From CBDCNP01 sp965222425 (GTDB lineage Bacteria > Acidobacteriota > Vicinamibacteria > Marinacidobacterales > DATDRI01): 64,000 bases of DNA. Positions 7,077 to 16,662 of the stretch are shown in pieces (within the stretch, counting starts at the first letter, position 1; every line of letters starts with the position of its first letter). The stretch spans positions 1-64,000 of the forward strand of contig CBDCTW010000018.1 in the NCBI GenBank assembly GCA_965222425.1, read 5' to 3'. Under the pieces are notes generated by a model that was given only the letters and a program-made list of their open reading frames with translations, did no database searches and had not been told where the DNA came from. Both the position numbers and the translations under genes were made by a program.

Positions 7077-8398
7077 ATGGATCTCTGGGAGAGCATTCTC
7101 GCAAGAATCGAATCCAAGGTAAACCGGCATAGCTTCAATACTTGGTTTCGACCGACTCGGTTTTTGTTCGAGACCGGCAACACTCTTGCGATTCAAGTTC
7201 CCAACGCCCACTTTCGCGACTGGCTAACCAAACATTACACCGGGCTCATTCACGAGTCCCTGGACGAGATGGATCGGCGCGGTGTCCAAGTGACCTTCCA
7301 AACAGCACAAGCTGCCTCCGAGCAAGAAGGACCATCGGCAACCGAAGCAACCTCCTCGGACGGTTCCCGACAAACGAGAACTCCCCGCGCTGAGCGCCAA
7401 GTGCACGTTCGACACCTTCGTCGTCGGCACCAGCAATCAGTTCGCGCACGCCGCGGCGCGGGCGGTCGCAGAATCACCTGCGCGAGCCTACAACCCCCTC
7501 TTTATCTATGGTGGGGTGGGCCTCGGGAAGACCCATCTCCTATATGCGATCGGTCGCCAGATCCTTCAGCAGAGCCGCAACGTTTGCTTAGTCTACATCT
7601 CCGCCGAAAAGTTCATGAACGATCTCATCAATGCGATCCGCTACGACCGCATTCTCGACTTCCGGCGCCGACTCCCGCTCCATCGACGTCTTGCTGATCG
7701 ACGATATTCAGTTCATCGCGGGGAAAGAGCGCACACAGGAAGAATTTTTTCACACCTTCAACGCTCTCTACGACGCTCAAAAACAGGTCGTCATTAGCAG
7801 CGACTCCAGTCCTCGTTCCATCCCCACCTTGGAAGAGAGGCTCCACTCCCGTTTCGAATGGGGACTCACTGCAGACATCCAAGTCCCCGACCTCGAGACC
7901 AAAGTCGCGATCCTCAGGAAGAAGGCGGACGCCGAGCAGGTCCAGATCCCTGACAACGTGGCCATCTTTATCGCTTCCAAAATTAAGTCTAACGTCCGAG
8001 AGCTCGAAGGTTCTTTGATCCGGCTGATTGCCTACTCCTCACTGACCGGCCGACCCTTGAATCTGGAACTCGCCCAGGAGGTTCTGCGCAACCTCCTACC
8101 GAACGAAGATCGCATTATCAATATGGAAATGATCCAGAAGTTCGTGGCAGATCGCTATAGCCTCAAAATCTCCGATCTCAAGGCTCGCAACAACTCCAGG
8201 TCGGTCACCCTGCCCCGCCAGATCGCCATGTATATCGCCAAGCAGCTAACCACAGCCAGCCTTCCAGACATCGGTAAAGGCTTTGGCGGAAAACACCACT
8301 CCACCGTCATCCACTCTATCCGCAAGGTAAAGAGTATGATGGGTGCCGACCCCAACTTTGATAAGCTCATAGAGGGGTTTCTCGAGTCTTTCCACTGA
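7077..8398 (+). pseudogene. dnaA: replication initiator DnaA, split by two +1 frameshifts (gene or sequence error)
   Basis: The parts of a full DnaA are all present but lie in three frames. Domain I begins MDLWESILARIESKVNRHSF in frame from ATG 7077. AAA+ domain III starts CTFDTFVVGTSNQFAHAAA in the next frame, with Walker A GGVGLGKTH, and runs to KFMNDLINAIRYDRILDFR. The third frame continues SRSIDVLLIDDIQFIAGKE (Walker B) through domain IV, whose DnaA signature is KGFGGKHHSTVIHSI. One base too many lies between about 7330 and 7389 and one at about 7664-7669 in CCGGCGCCG; removing one base at each gives an intact protein of 439 residues, the usual length. Nothing else is degraded, so a consensus-sequence error is likely, but real disruption cannot be excluded. 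Confidence 0.9.
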
Positions 8399-8730
8399 TT
8401 TCCCACACACCGCCGTCTTACCGACACCTGGCCAACTTTATTGGTAGCTACTCCATGTTTTAGCGTCCATCACAATAATAGAAGCTTTGACGGCGCTCGC
8501 TAAACCTTCCACAGAAGATATGCACGTTCCTGTGGAAGACTCGAGGATAAGTTACGAGAGCAGATTTCCACAATTCTTCGTAACTCCTATCTACCAGGCT
8601 TCCTACTATTTAAATTTTTATAACTTCTTGATTTATAAGGGCTTAACTATCAATTTTGTTTGTTTCAACAGCCCTTTATTGATATAATTACTTGTTAAAC
8701 ATATATCAATTTACTAAAGGATAAAACCAT
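8399..8730. other. candidate chromosomal origin oriC (dnaA-dnaN intergenic)
   Basis: This 332-bp gap carries several DnaA-box-like sequences against TTWTNCACA: TTTCCCACA (8399-8407), CCTTCCACA (8505-8513), TGTGGAAGA (8531-8539, opposite strand) and ATTTCCACA (8564-8572), each one or two mismatches off. They are followed by a strongly AT-rich stretch (about 8600-8730) suited to be the unwinding element, in an otherwise GC-rich window. Placement between dnaA and dnaN is the commonest oriC location. The boxes are weaker than E. coli R1, so the assignment rests on position plus composition. Confidence 0.65.
8660..8688 (+). promoter_or_regulatory. dnaN: dnaN promoter
   Basis: TTGTTT (8660-8665), a 17-base spacer and a perfect TATAAT (8683-8688) with an extended -10 TGA just before it. 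Transcription would start near 8695, 36 bases before the dnaN ATG; AAAGG at 8716-8720 serves as ribosome binding site. Confidence 0.65.
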
Positions 8731-9837
8731 ATGGAGTTTACCGCTAGGAAGGACGAATTCCTCCGGGAGCTTTCCTTGATTCAGGGCATCGTGGAGCGCA
8801 AGAACACTATCCCGGTACTGGCCAACGTCCTCATCGAGGCCGGTGATTCGGAAGTAACACTCGCGGCGACCGATTTGGACGTGGGCTTACGGTGCCGGTT
8901 CCCCGCCGAGGTTCAGGACGGCGGTGCACTAACCTTGTCGGCTAAGAAGCTCTTCGAGATCGTCCGCGCCGTGTCCGAGCCTCAGATAGAGATCAAGGAA
9001 CTTGAGAACTTCTGGGCGTCCATTACCAGTGGAAAGTCCTATTTCAAGATGGTCGGGTTAGCGAAGGTGGACTTTCCTTCCCTGGCCGAGCCACCGAAAG
9101 AGCCGGCCTGTGTCATTCCGGCCGGTGTGCTGCGGGAGATGATTAACAAGACTAGCTTCGCCATCACCGCTGACGACAGCCGGTACTTTCTGAATGGAGC
9201 CAGGCTTGAGATGGGATCCGACGGCTTCCGGATGGTGGCCACCGACGGTCACCGGCTGGCCTATATCATGGTAAAGGGTAAAGCGGGAGACGAATCTCTA
9301 TCAGTCATCGTTCCCAAGAAGACTTTGCTGGCGTTGGTAAAGATTTTAGGGGAGTCGGACGGAGACGTTGAGTTCTCCCAGGGCGACAATCATCTCTTTT
9401 TTAGGGTGAAGGACCGCCTCTTGGTGTCTAAGCGAGTCGAGGATCAATTTCCAGCTTACGACAAGGTAATCCCGAAGGGGAATGACAAGATTGTGCTATG
9501 CCGTCGGGATTCCTTTGGAGGAGCGCTTCGACGGGTCTGCCTCTTGGCAAACGAGCGGTCGCGTGCGGTACGGCTGGTGATCGATTCTGAGAAGATGGAG
9601 GTATCCTCGCAGAATCCAGAGCTTGGCGAGGCGAAGGAAGAGATGGGGGTCGAGTATAGCGGGGACGGTCTCGAGGTTGACTTCAACGGGCAGTATATAC
9701 TCGATTTTCTAAATGTCGAGGAGTCGGAGAACGTACGACTCGAGCTCAAGGACGACTCGTCCCAGTGTGTGTTAAGGCCCTCCGACGAGAGTAAAGAAGT
9801 GGATTATCGGTACGTTGTCATGCCCATGAGAACGTGA
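8731..9837 (+). CDS. dnaN: DNA polymerase III beta sliding clamp
   Basis: A 368-residue beta clamp of normal length, with the three-domain clamp fold pattern: MEFTARKDEFLRELSLIQG at the start of domain 1, LAATDLDVGLRCRF, the domain 2 region ATDGHRLAYIMV, and the C-terminal YVVMPMR that forms part of the protein-binding cleft (M-P-M-R end is typical). The ring tethers polymerases and MutS/Hda-type partners to DNA. It is preceded by the candidate oriC and followed 40 bases later by gyrB. Confidence 0.97.
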   Translation: MEFTARKDEFLRELSLIQGIVERKNTIPVLANVLIEAGDSEVTLAATDLDVGLRCRFPAEVQDGGALTLSAKKLFEIVRAVSEPQIEIKELENFWASITSGKSYFKMVGLAKVDFPSLAEPPKEPACVIPAGVLREMINKTSFAITADDSRYFLNGARLEMGSDGFRMVATDGHRLAYIMVKGKAGDESLSVIVPKKTLLALVKILGESDGDVEFSQGDNHLFFRVKDRLLVSKRVEDQFPAYDKVIPKGNDKIVLCRRDSFGGALRRVCLLANERSRAVRLVIDSEKMEVSSQNPELGEAKEEMGVEYSGDGLEVDFNGQYILDFLNVEESENVRLELKDDSSQCVLRPSDESKEVDYRYVVMPMRT

Positions 9838-9877
9838 GTACCTCAGTAATAACCACTAGAACAATTAGAAAAAACTA

Positions 9878-12349
9878 ATGACACCAAGCGAAGAAAAAGA
9901 CCTCAAAGTGGTGAACAACGAGTACACCGCGGAAGATATTCGTGTACTCGAGGGCCTGGAGGGCGTGCGGATGCGCCCGGCCATGTACATCGGTTCGACC
10001 GGCCCGGGCGGTCTCCGGCATCTCGTTTGCGAGGTCGTCGACAACAGCATCGACGAAGCCATCGCAGGGTTCTGCACTGAGATCAACATCACCATCCATG
10101 TGGATAACAGCCTAACGGTCGTGGATAACGGTCGCGGTATTCCAGTGGATGTGGAGCGGAAGACCGGAATGCCTGCCGCGGAAGTTGTGATGACTCGCCT
10201 TCACGCTGGGGGTAAGTTCGATACCAGCAGTTACAAATTCTCCGCTGGGCTTCACGGTGTCGGCGTCTCGGTCGTCAACGGCCTCTCGGAATGGCTGGAG
10301 CTCGAGATCAGACGTAACGGACATGTTTACCGGCAGTCCTACGAGAAGGGCCTGCCGAAAACTCCGATCGAGAAGGTCGGTGTCACCGACAAAACCGGCA
10401 CCACGATCAAGTTCCGGCCGGACCCGGAGATCTTTGAGACCATCGACTTCAGTTACGACGCCCTTTCCCAGAGGTTCCGGGAGCTTGCATTTCTGAACCG
10501 GGGCATTCTCATTACCGTTCAGGACGAGCGGCAAGGGAAAAAAAATCAGTTTCAATTCGAGGGAGGCATCGTCTCCTTCGTGGAGTACTTGAACAAGAAC
10601 CGCGCCGCGCTTCATCGCCCACCACTGCAGTTCGAGGTCAAGAACCAGAACATGGAGTGCGACATTGCGATGCAGTGGACCGATGCCTATCAAGAGGCGG
10701 TGTTCTCCTTTGCCAATACCGTCAATACCCAGGAGGGCGGGAGTCATCTTTCCGGCTTGAAGGCCGCCCTTACCCGAACTATCAACAGCTACGCCTCCGC
10801 CAACAACCTCATCAAGGATCTCCGTAGCGGGATCGAAGGCGAGGACATTAGAGAGGGTCTGACCGCGGTCGTCAGCGTGAAGGTCCCCAACCCTCAGTTC
10901 GAGGGTCAGACTAAGACCAAACTTGGGAACCCCGAGGTCAAGGGTTTCGTCGAAACTCTAGTCAACCAAAAGTTCGCTCGATTCCTCGAGGAGAACCCGG
11001 GGACCGCGCGGAAGATTGTCTTCAAGGTCATCGATGCGGCGCGGGCGCGCGAGGCGGCTAGGAAGGCCCGAGACCTCGCGCGGAGAAAGGGGGCGCTCGG
11101 GGACACCTCGCTCCCCGGCAAGCTCGCGGACTGTCAGGAACGGGATCCCGCCCTATCGGAGCTCTACTTGGTAGAGGGGGAGTCGGCGGGTGGGTCTGCA
11201 AAGCAGGGCCGGGACCGCCAGTTCCAAGCAGTGCTTCCGCTGAAGGGAAAGATCCTGAATGTGGAAAAAGCCCGTCTCGACAAGATGCTCGAGAACGAAG
11301 AGATCAAGGTGATGATCGCCGCGCTCGGTACCGGACTGGAAGAAGAGTTCGTGCCCTCTAAGCTGCGCTACCACCGCATCATCATCATGACCGACGCAGA
11401 TATCGATGGCTCGCATATCCGGACGCTGCTTCTGACATTTTTCTACCGAAAAATGCCGCAGGTGATCGCGGCCGGTCACCTCTACATCGCTCAGCCGCCA
11501 CTCTTCAAGGTCAAGAAGGGGCGTAGCGATGTCTACTTTAAAGACGAGCGAGGGCTCGACCAATACCTCATTGCTCGATCTGCGGAGAATCGCAAGGTCG
11601 CAATACCCGAGCTCCAGAAGGAATATTCGGGAGAGGAGCTTGCCCGCCGTCTAGAGCAGATGATCGCCTACCGGAAGCATCTGGACCGGCTCGCGCATCG
11701 GGGGTATCCGACGGAGCTGCTCATCGAGTTCCTGCGGGTGGGTGCCGACGAGGGGATCCTCGCGGACAAGTCATGGCTCGAGGAAGCCCTCGAACCGCTA
11801 CGTCAACTGGGGCACGATGCGACGGTTGAGCGGGACGAGGAGCACAACCTCTACAAGATCGTGCCTGGCGCCGACAGCGTCGAGAGCGCCGATCCGGCGC
11901 GCTTCAGACCGATCATCGGACGCGAGTTTTTGACCGCGGCAGAATACCGAACTCTGCTGAGCCTCTACCAAGACATCGAGCCCTTCGAGACTTCTCCGCT
12001 CATCGTCACCGATGATGGAAAATCGGAGAAACCTGCTAACCCTGCTAACAACGAAGAGCGGAAACCCGAAGAAATAGTCTTGGAGTCGCGCGAAGCTCTG
12101 ATCGAGTACCTACTCGCGACCGGAAAAAAGGGACTTCACATTCAGCGTTACAAAGGTTTGGGAGAGATGAACCCCGAGCAACTCTGGGATACCACGATGA
12201 ACCCGGAGGCCCGGGTCTTGCTGCAAGTGAATGTGGACGACGAGGTCTTCGCCGACGAGATTTTTACGGTGTTGATGGGCGACGCAGTGGAACCGCGTCG
12301 ACATTTCATCGAGGAGAATGCGCTCGAGGTGCACAACCTCGATATCTAG
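9878..12349 (+). CDS. gyrB: DNA gyrase subunit B
   Basis: An 823-residue GyrB. The GHKL ATPase domain shows YIGSTGPGGLRHLVCEVVDN with catalytic Glu, VDNGRGIPVD and GLHGVGVSVVNGL; the transducer follows; the TOPRIM domain shows YLVEGESAGGSAKQGRDR with its catalytic Glu and the metal-binding MTDADIDGSHI; the C-terminus has HIQRYKGLGEMNPEQLWDT. An insert between TOPRIM and tail (residues about 570-735) is as in many Gram-negative GyrB. It pairs with gyrA 90 bases downstream to supercoil DNA. Confidence 0.98.
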   Translation: MTPSEEKDLKVVNNEYTAEDIRVLEGLEGVRMRPAMYIGSTGPGGLRHLVCEVVDNSIDEAIAGFCTEINITIHVDNSLTVVDNGRGIPVDVERKTGMPAAEVVMTRLHAGGKFDTSSYKFSAGLHGVGVSVVNGLSEWLELEIRRNGHVYRQSYEKGLPKTPIEKVGVTDKTGTTIKFRPDPEIFETIDFSYDALSQRFRELAFLNRGILITVQDERQGKKNQFQFEGGIVSFVEYLNKNRAALHRPPLQFEVKNQNMECDIAMQWTDAYQEAVFSFANTVNTQEGGSHLSGLKAALTRTINSYASANNLIKDLRSGIEGEDIREGLTAVVSVKVPNPQFEGQTKTKLGNPEVKGFVETLVNQKFARFLEENPGTARKIVFKVIDAARAREAARKARDLARRKGALGDTSLPGKLADCQERDPALSELYLVEGESAGGSAKQGRDRQFQAVLPLKGKILNVEKARLDKMLENEEIKVMIAALGTGLEEEFVPSKLRYHRIIIMTDADIDGSHIRTLLLTFFYRKMPQVIAAGHLYIAQPPLFKVKKGRSDVYFKDERGLDQYLIARSAENRKVAIPELQKEYSGEELARRLEQMIAYRKHLDRLAHRGYPTELLIEFLRVGADEGILADKSWLEEALEPLRQLGHDATVERDEEHNLYKIVPGADSVESADPARFRPIIGREFLTAAEYRTLLSLYQDIEPFETSPLIVTDDGKSEKPANPANNEERKPEEIVLESREALIEYLLATGKKGLHIQRYKGLGEMNPEQLWDTTMNPEARVLLQVNVDDEVFADEIFTVLMGDAVEPRRHFIEENALEVHNLDI

Positions 12350-12439
12350 AGTGAACCCGATTTATTTGCGTCTCACCAAAACTAACGCGTTTCCCTCCCC
12401 CTCCGAGAAAAAGAATAGACAAAGAAGAAGGAGCACCAC

Positions 12440-14914
12440 ATGGTCATAGCGGCTGAACGGCTGCCGGTCAACATCGAAGACGAGATGAAAAAGTCCTACA
12501 TGGACTATGCGATGTCGGTGATCATCGGTCGCGCTCTTCCTGATGTGCGAGACGGTTTGAAGCCGGTTCACCGCCGAGTGCTGTACGCGATGTTCCGCGA
12601 AGGGCTCCTTGCCAATCGGCCGTACTCCAAGTGCGCGGGTATCGTCGGAGAGGTCCTGAAGAAGTACCATCCGCACGGCGATTCAGCCGTCTACGACACC
12701 CTGGTGCGTATGGCGCAAGGTTTCAACCTGCGTTATCCGCTCATCGACGGACAGGGAAACTTCGGCTCTGTGGATGGCGATCCCCCCGCCGCCTACCGCT
12801 ACACCGAGGCCAGGCTCACGCCGCTGGCCGAGGGGATGATGCGGGATCTAGACAAGGACACCGTAGATTTCATCCCCAACTTCGACGGCAATGTCGAAGA
12901 GCCGACGGTGCTGCCAGCCGCCGTTCCGAATCTGTTGGTAAACGGGACGAGTGGCATCGCGGTGGGTATGGCGACGAACATTCCCCCGCACAACTTGGGT
13001 GAGGTTATCGACGGGACGATCTTCGTGCTAGAGAACCCAGAATTGTCGGAGCACGAGCTGACCAACGGCCTATTGGAGCGAATACCGGGGCCCGATTTCC
13101 CGACCGCGGGTTTCGTGCATGGTCGGGAGGGAATCGAGCAAGCCTATCGAACCGGGCGAGGCACGATTCAGCTACGCGCCCGGGCCGAGATCGAAGACAT
13201 CGCCAAAGAACGCCAAGCGATCATCGTCACCGAGATCCCCTACCAGGTCAACAAAGCGCGGCTTCTTGAGAAAATTGCCGAGTTGGTTCGAGATCGAAAG
13301 ATCGAAGGGATCTCCGACTTGCGTGACGAATCGGACCGCCGCGGCATGCGTATCGTGGTGGAGCTCAAACGAGGCGAAGTGCCCCAGGTGGTTCTGAACA
13401 ATCTCTACAAGCACACGGCCCTGCAAACGAGCTTCGGAGTCATCCTCCTCGCCATCTCCGAGAATCGGCCCAAGGTCTTTCGGCTTCTCGAAATCGTCAA
13501 GCAGTTTCTTGATTTTCGTCGCGAGGTCGTTCACCGGCGAACCGCCTTCGAGCTCGCCAAAGCAGAAGCGCGAGCACACATTCTGGAGGGCTTCGTCAAG
13601 GCGCTCGATCATCTGGACGAGATCATCGACCTCATCCGTGCCGCGAGCACGCCCGCCGAGGCGCGGGAGCAGTTGATCTCTCGTTACGAGTTCTCGGAGA
13701 TCCAGGCCCGGGCGATTCTCGATCTCCAGCTCCATCGCCTGACTGGGATGGAGCGCCAGAAAATCGTAGCCGAGCACAAAGAGATCCAGAAACTGGTTGC
13801 GGAGTTGAAAGCCATTCTGGCCAGCGAAACGAAGATCAAGGAGATCGTCCGAGCGGAGCTTCTCGAAGTCAAGGAAAAGTACGGCGATCCCCGTCGCACC
13901 GAGATCATCGCCAAGACCCGCGAGATTCGGGTGGAGGACATGATCGTGGAAGAGAACATGGTCATCACCGTGTCCCATCGGGGCTATATCAAGCGAAGTC
14001 CCGTCCACGTCTACCGCAAGCAGAAGCGCGGGGGCAAGGGGCGGATCGGCATGCGGACCCGTGACGAGGACTTCGTGAATCGGCTCTTCATTGCCTCCAC
14101 CCACGATTACATACTCATTTTCACCGATCGCGGAAGGGTTTACTGGCGTAAAGTGCACGAGATTCCGGAAGTCGGCTCGGCGGGTAAAGGAAAGGCGATC
14201 GTCAACCTCGTCGCGATGAGCTCCAAGGAGAAGCTCGCCGCGGTCTGTCCGGTGAAGGAATTCCCCGAAGACCGGCACGTGTTCATGGCGACGCAGAGCG
14301 GAAGGGTGAAGAAAACTCCCCTGTCCGCCTTTTCCAATCCGATGTCCAGAGGCATCATCGCCATCGGTATCCCCGAGGGAGATTCTCTAATAGCAGTGGC
14401 CGTAACCGGCAGCGAAGACGAAACCGTGCTCGCCACGAGGAACGGGCTCGCCATTCGTTTCGCGGCATCCGATGTCCGACCCGTGGGGCGAACCGCAGCG
14501 GGAGTCAAAGGGCTCGATCTGCGGAAGGGGGATCGAGTCGTCGGCATGTCGGTGGCGGAGGAGGAGGGAACTCTGCTCACGGTCACCGAAAGGGGGTACG
14601 GGAAACGGACCGCCCTCAAGCAGTACCGACTTCAGAGCCGCGGCGGAAAAGGGATCATCAACATCAAAATCACCGAGAAGAATGGCCCGGTGGTTGGCGT
14701 CCGATTTGTGGGCGATGAAGACGAGATCATGGTCGTGACCAGCAACGGGATGATCTTGCGTCTCAAGGTCGAGGGAATCGGAGTCCTGGGACGAGCGACG
14801 CAAGGCGTGCGACTCATTCAGGTCGACGAAGGAGATCACGTGGTGGCGATTGCGAAGCTTGCCGAAAAGCAAGACGAGACGAACGGAGAGGGTCCCAAAG
14901 GCGCCGCCGGTTAA
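12440..14914 (+). CDS. gyrA: DNA gyrase subunit A
   Basis: An 824-residue GyrA. The winged-helix region contains the catalytic Tyr in AAYRYTEARLTPLAEGMM and the quinolone-determining region HPHGDSAVYDTLVRMAQ, with the Ser and Asp that confer quinolone sensitivity in E. coli (Ser83, Asp87) both in wild-type form. The C-terminal beta-pinwheel carries the GyrA box in QKRGGKGRIGM, needed for wrapping DNA, plus five further blades. GGAGC at 12430-12434 precedes the ATG. It ends the dnaN-gyrB-gyrA run. Confidence 0.98.
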   Translation: MVIAAERLPVNIEDEMKKSYMDYAMSVIIGRALPDVRDGLKPVHRRVLYAMFREGLLANRPYSKCAGIVGEVLKKYHPHGDSAVYDTLVRMAQGFNLRYPLIDGQGNFGSVDGDPPAAYRYTEARLTPLAEGMMRDLDKDTVDFIPNFDGNVEEPTVLPAAVPNLLVNGTSGIAVGMATNIPPHNLGEVIDGTIFVLENPELSEHELTNGLLERIPGPDFPTAGFVHGREGIEQAYRTGRGTIQLRARAEIEDIAKERQAIIVTEIPYQVNKARLLEKIAELVRDRKIEGISDLRDESDRRGMRIVVELKRGEVPQVVLNNLYKHTALQTSFGVILLAISENRPKVFRLLEIVKQFLDFRREVVHRRTAFELAKAEARAHILEGFVKALDHLDEIIDLIRAASTPAEAREQLISRYEFSEIQARAILDLQLHRLTGMERQKIVAEHKEIQKLVAELKAILASETKIKEIVRAELLEVKEKYGDPRRTEIIAKTREIRVEDMIVEENMVITVSHRGYIKRSPVHVYRKQKRGGKGRIGMRTRDEDFVNRLFIASTHDYILIFTDRGRVYWRKVHEIPEVGSAGKGKAIVNLVAMSSKEKLAAVCPVKEFPEDRHVFMATQSGRVKKTPLSAFSNPMSRGIIAIGIPEGDSLIAVAVTGSEDETVLATRNGLAIRFAASDVRPVGRTAAGVKGLDLRKGDRVVGMSVAEEEGTLLTVTERGYGKRTALKQYRLQSRGGKGIINIKITEKNGPVVGVRFVGDEDEIMVVTSNGMILRLKVEGIGVLGRATQGVRLIQVDEGDHVVAIAKLAEKQDETNGEGPKGAAG

Positions 14915-14991
14915 GAATTACCAACAATGCGATAGAATACTCCGGCTCTGAAGTCGGTTGCCGTCTGAGCCGGCCGACGGAACGGAAGGCC

Positions 14992-15843
14992 ATGCCATCC
15001 CGCTCAATCCCGTTGCTAGCAATCCTTGGGAGCGGGAGTGTCTTCGGGTGTTCCTCTCCGGGCTCGGACGAACTTGCTGCGGCACAAGAAGCGCTCGGGC
15101 GAGGGCTCTATCACGAGGCGATAGAGCACTACACCGAGGTGACGATTCAGGCCCCCGGCAGCCCGGAGGCGGCCCAGGCTTTGTACGACCTGGCACTCAT
15201 TTACTACCTCCAGCGAAGGGACATCGAAACGGCGCGGTCGACTCTTCGGGAGCTACTGAGCTTCTACCCGGATGCTGAGGTCACGCGCGATGCTCGCCGC
15301 GTTTTGGCGCGGATGTACGAGGAAGATCTCGGGCAGCCGGAGAAGGCGATACAAGAGTATCGGCTACTCTTGGCTGCGGAGACCGATACGGTGGAAGCAC
15401 AGAACCTCCTTCTGAAAATTGCGAACTGTCGATACAACGCCGATGAGCTTGAGCTCGCTGCTCAGGTTTACCGTCGGGTGGTCCGAGACTTTCCTTACGG
15501 GGAGGGTTCGGCGACCGCACATCTGCGGCTTGCCTATATCGATCGCTTGGATGGGCGTGTCGAGAAGACTCTCGAAACCTTGGAAAAGCTTCTCACCCGT
15601 ACCGATGACCCTGAGACGCGTCGCGAGGCGTACCTCATGCAAGCGGAAGCGCTCGGAGAGCTCCGTCGTTACGAAGAGGCCGAGACGACTCTTGACCTAG
15701 CCGAAGAAGAGTTTCCGGGAGATTCAGAGATCGCGGCCATGGCGTCTCGCCTTCGCCGACAGGAGGAAGCACAGCGCTCCGTTGCAGCCGGCGGAGAGCT
15801 GGAGAAGCAAGTCCGATGGGGTCGAGGTCGGACCAGGCCCTAA
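14992..15843 (+). CDS. TPR-repeat lipoprotein
   Basis: A 283-residue protein with a signal sequence MPSRSIPLLAILGSGSVFGC ending in a plausible lipobox (VFGC, Cys20), then tandem tetratricopeptide-like helices, for example LGRGLYHEAIEHYTEVTIQA, DLALIYYLQRRDIETARSTL and AEALGELRRYEEAETTLDLA. It resembles BamD/YbgF-like outer-membrane-attached TPR scaffolds but no specific family is clear. It is followed by a second lipoprotein 26 bases later, suggesting a small operon. Partner unknown. Confidence 0.75.
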   Translation: MPSRSIPLLAILGSGSVFGCSSPGSDELAAAQEALGRGLYHEAIEHYTEVTIQAPGSPEAAQALYDLALIYYLQRRDIETARSTLRELLSFYPDAEVTRDARRVLARMYEEDLGQPEKAIQEYRLLLAAETDTVEAQNLLLKIANCRYNADELELAAQVYRRVVRDFPYGEGSATAHLRLAYIDRLDGRVEKTLETLEKLLTRTDDPETRREAYLMQAEALGELRRYEEAETTLDLAEEEFPGDSEIAAMASRLRRQEEAQRSVAAGGELEKQVRWGRGRTRP

Positions 15844-15869
15844 CACGAAGCCGGATAAGCCTGGTAGGG

Positions 15870-16613
15870 ATGAGACTCGCAAGCACGCATCGATTGAACG
15901 ACACTAAGAGCTGGCCAGTGTGCTTCGGGCTCGTCATTTGGATCTCCGCCACCGCGTGCGGAGGGGCGGAGCAGGAGGTTCTGAGGAGGTTCTTCCGGGC
16001 GACGATGTACGAGGACACCAACACCGTCGCCGCGCTCTCTTTGGTCTCCTTTCCAGGAGGTGCGGTCGAATCTTGGGATGTCGTCGAGGTCGTGCCCACC
16101 ACCCGGGAGCCGTTCAAGCTCAGCGAGCTTCGTAGTCGGGCGGAGACCGCCAAAATCGAACGCGATGCGCAGTTCGCTGTATTCTCAGACCTCCGACTGG
16201 CGAACTATCCCGATCTTTTATGGATCGAGGAAAGGCTCGAGGAGAATCCCGACTATCCGTTCAGGGGCAAGCTCGCGGATCTCCATGCCGAGTACCAGTC
16301 CTACCGAAAGGAGCGCGTGGTACTGGAGCTCGGCCTCCGTGAGATCAAAAAAGCAATGGAGGACGAGAAGAGACCGGCCCGGAAATCGGTCATGACATCG
16401 GATGACATCGAGCTCTTCGACGGCGAAGTCCTCACGCGGGAAGTGCTGATCGACGTCAAGACCGCTTCCGAGCCGGAAGCGGTCTACCTCTTCACTCTAA
16501 AGAAATACGAGCTGACGAACTTGGAAAACGACTTCACTCCGCCTTCGCGCTGGATCGTCGTCAGCGTAAAAGCGGCGCCAGACGAGTTCGGCCGTCACGA
16601 GGGCCGTCAGTAG
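15870..16613 (+). CDS. putative lipoprotein of unknown function
   Basis: About 247 residues from ATG 15870. The N-terminal hydrophobic stretch VCFGLVIWISATACGG ends in a lipobox-like ATAC, so it is probably exported and lipid-modified. The mature part is charged and helical (residues about 110-170), and includes LRSRAETAKIERDAQF and LEENPDYPFRGKLADLH. No known domain recognised. The frame is open to an ATG at 15816 inside the upstream gene, but the later start puts the signal peptide at the N-terminus. Likely co-expressed with the preceding TPR lipoprotein. Confidence 0.6.
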   Translation: MRLASTHRLNDTKSWPVCFGLVIWISATACGGAEQEVLRRFFRATMYEDTNTVAALSLVSFPGGAVESWDVVEVVPTTREPFKLSELRSRAETAKIERDAQFAVFSDLRLANYPDLLWIEERLEENPDYPFRGKLADLHAEYQSYRKERVVLELGLREIKKAMEDEKRPARKSVMTSDDIELFDGEVLTREVLIDVKTASEPEAVYLFTLKKYELTNLENDFTPPSRWIVVSVKAAPDEFGRHEGRQ

Positions 16614-16636
16614 ACCGGAGTTCCACGAACTAGCAG

Positions 16637-16662
16637 GCCAGACGGCCGTGCCATGAACTAGC
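16637..16662 (-). repeat. short dispersed repeat at the end of uvrD (copy 1)
   Basis: The block GCCAGACGGCCGTGCCATGA plus ACTAGC overlaps the uvrD stop codon and recurs with few changes at 23249-23277 over the yvcK stop codon. It includes the palindrome ACGGCCGT on the minus strand. It may be a terminator-linked or REP-like element. Confidence 0.45.

Noticed and set aside
7516..7797. Programmed frameshifting as explanation for dnaA
   Set aside because: No slippery heptamer, stalling stop codon or internal Shine-Dalgarno at either join; two separate shifts in one essential gene are more easily explained by errors or mutation.
13172..14278. 368-codon minus-strand frame inside gyrA
   Set aside because: Shadow of gyrA, which is unmistakable on the other strand.
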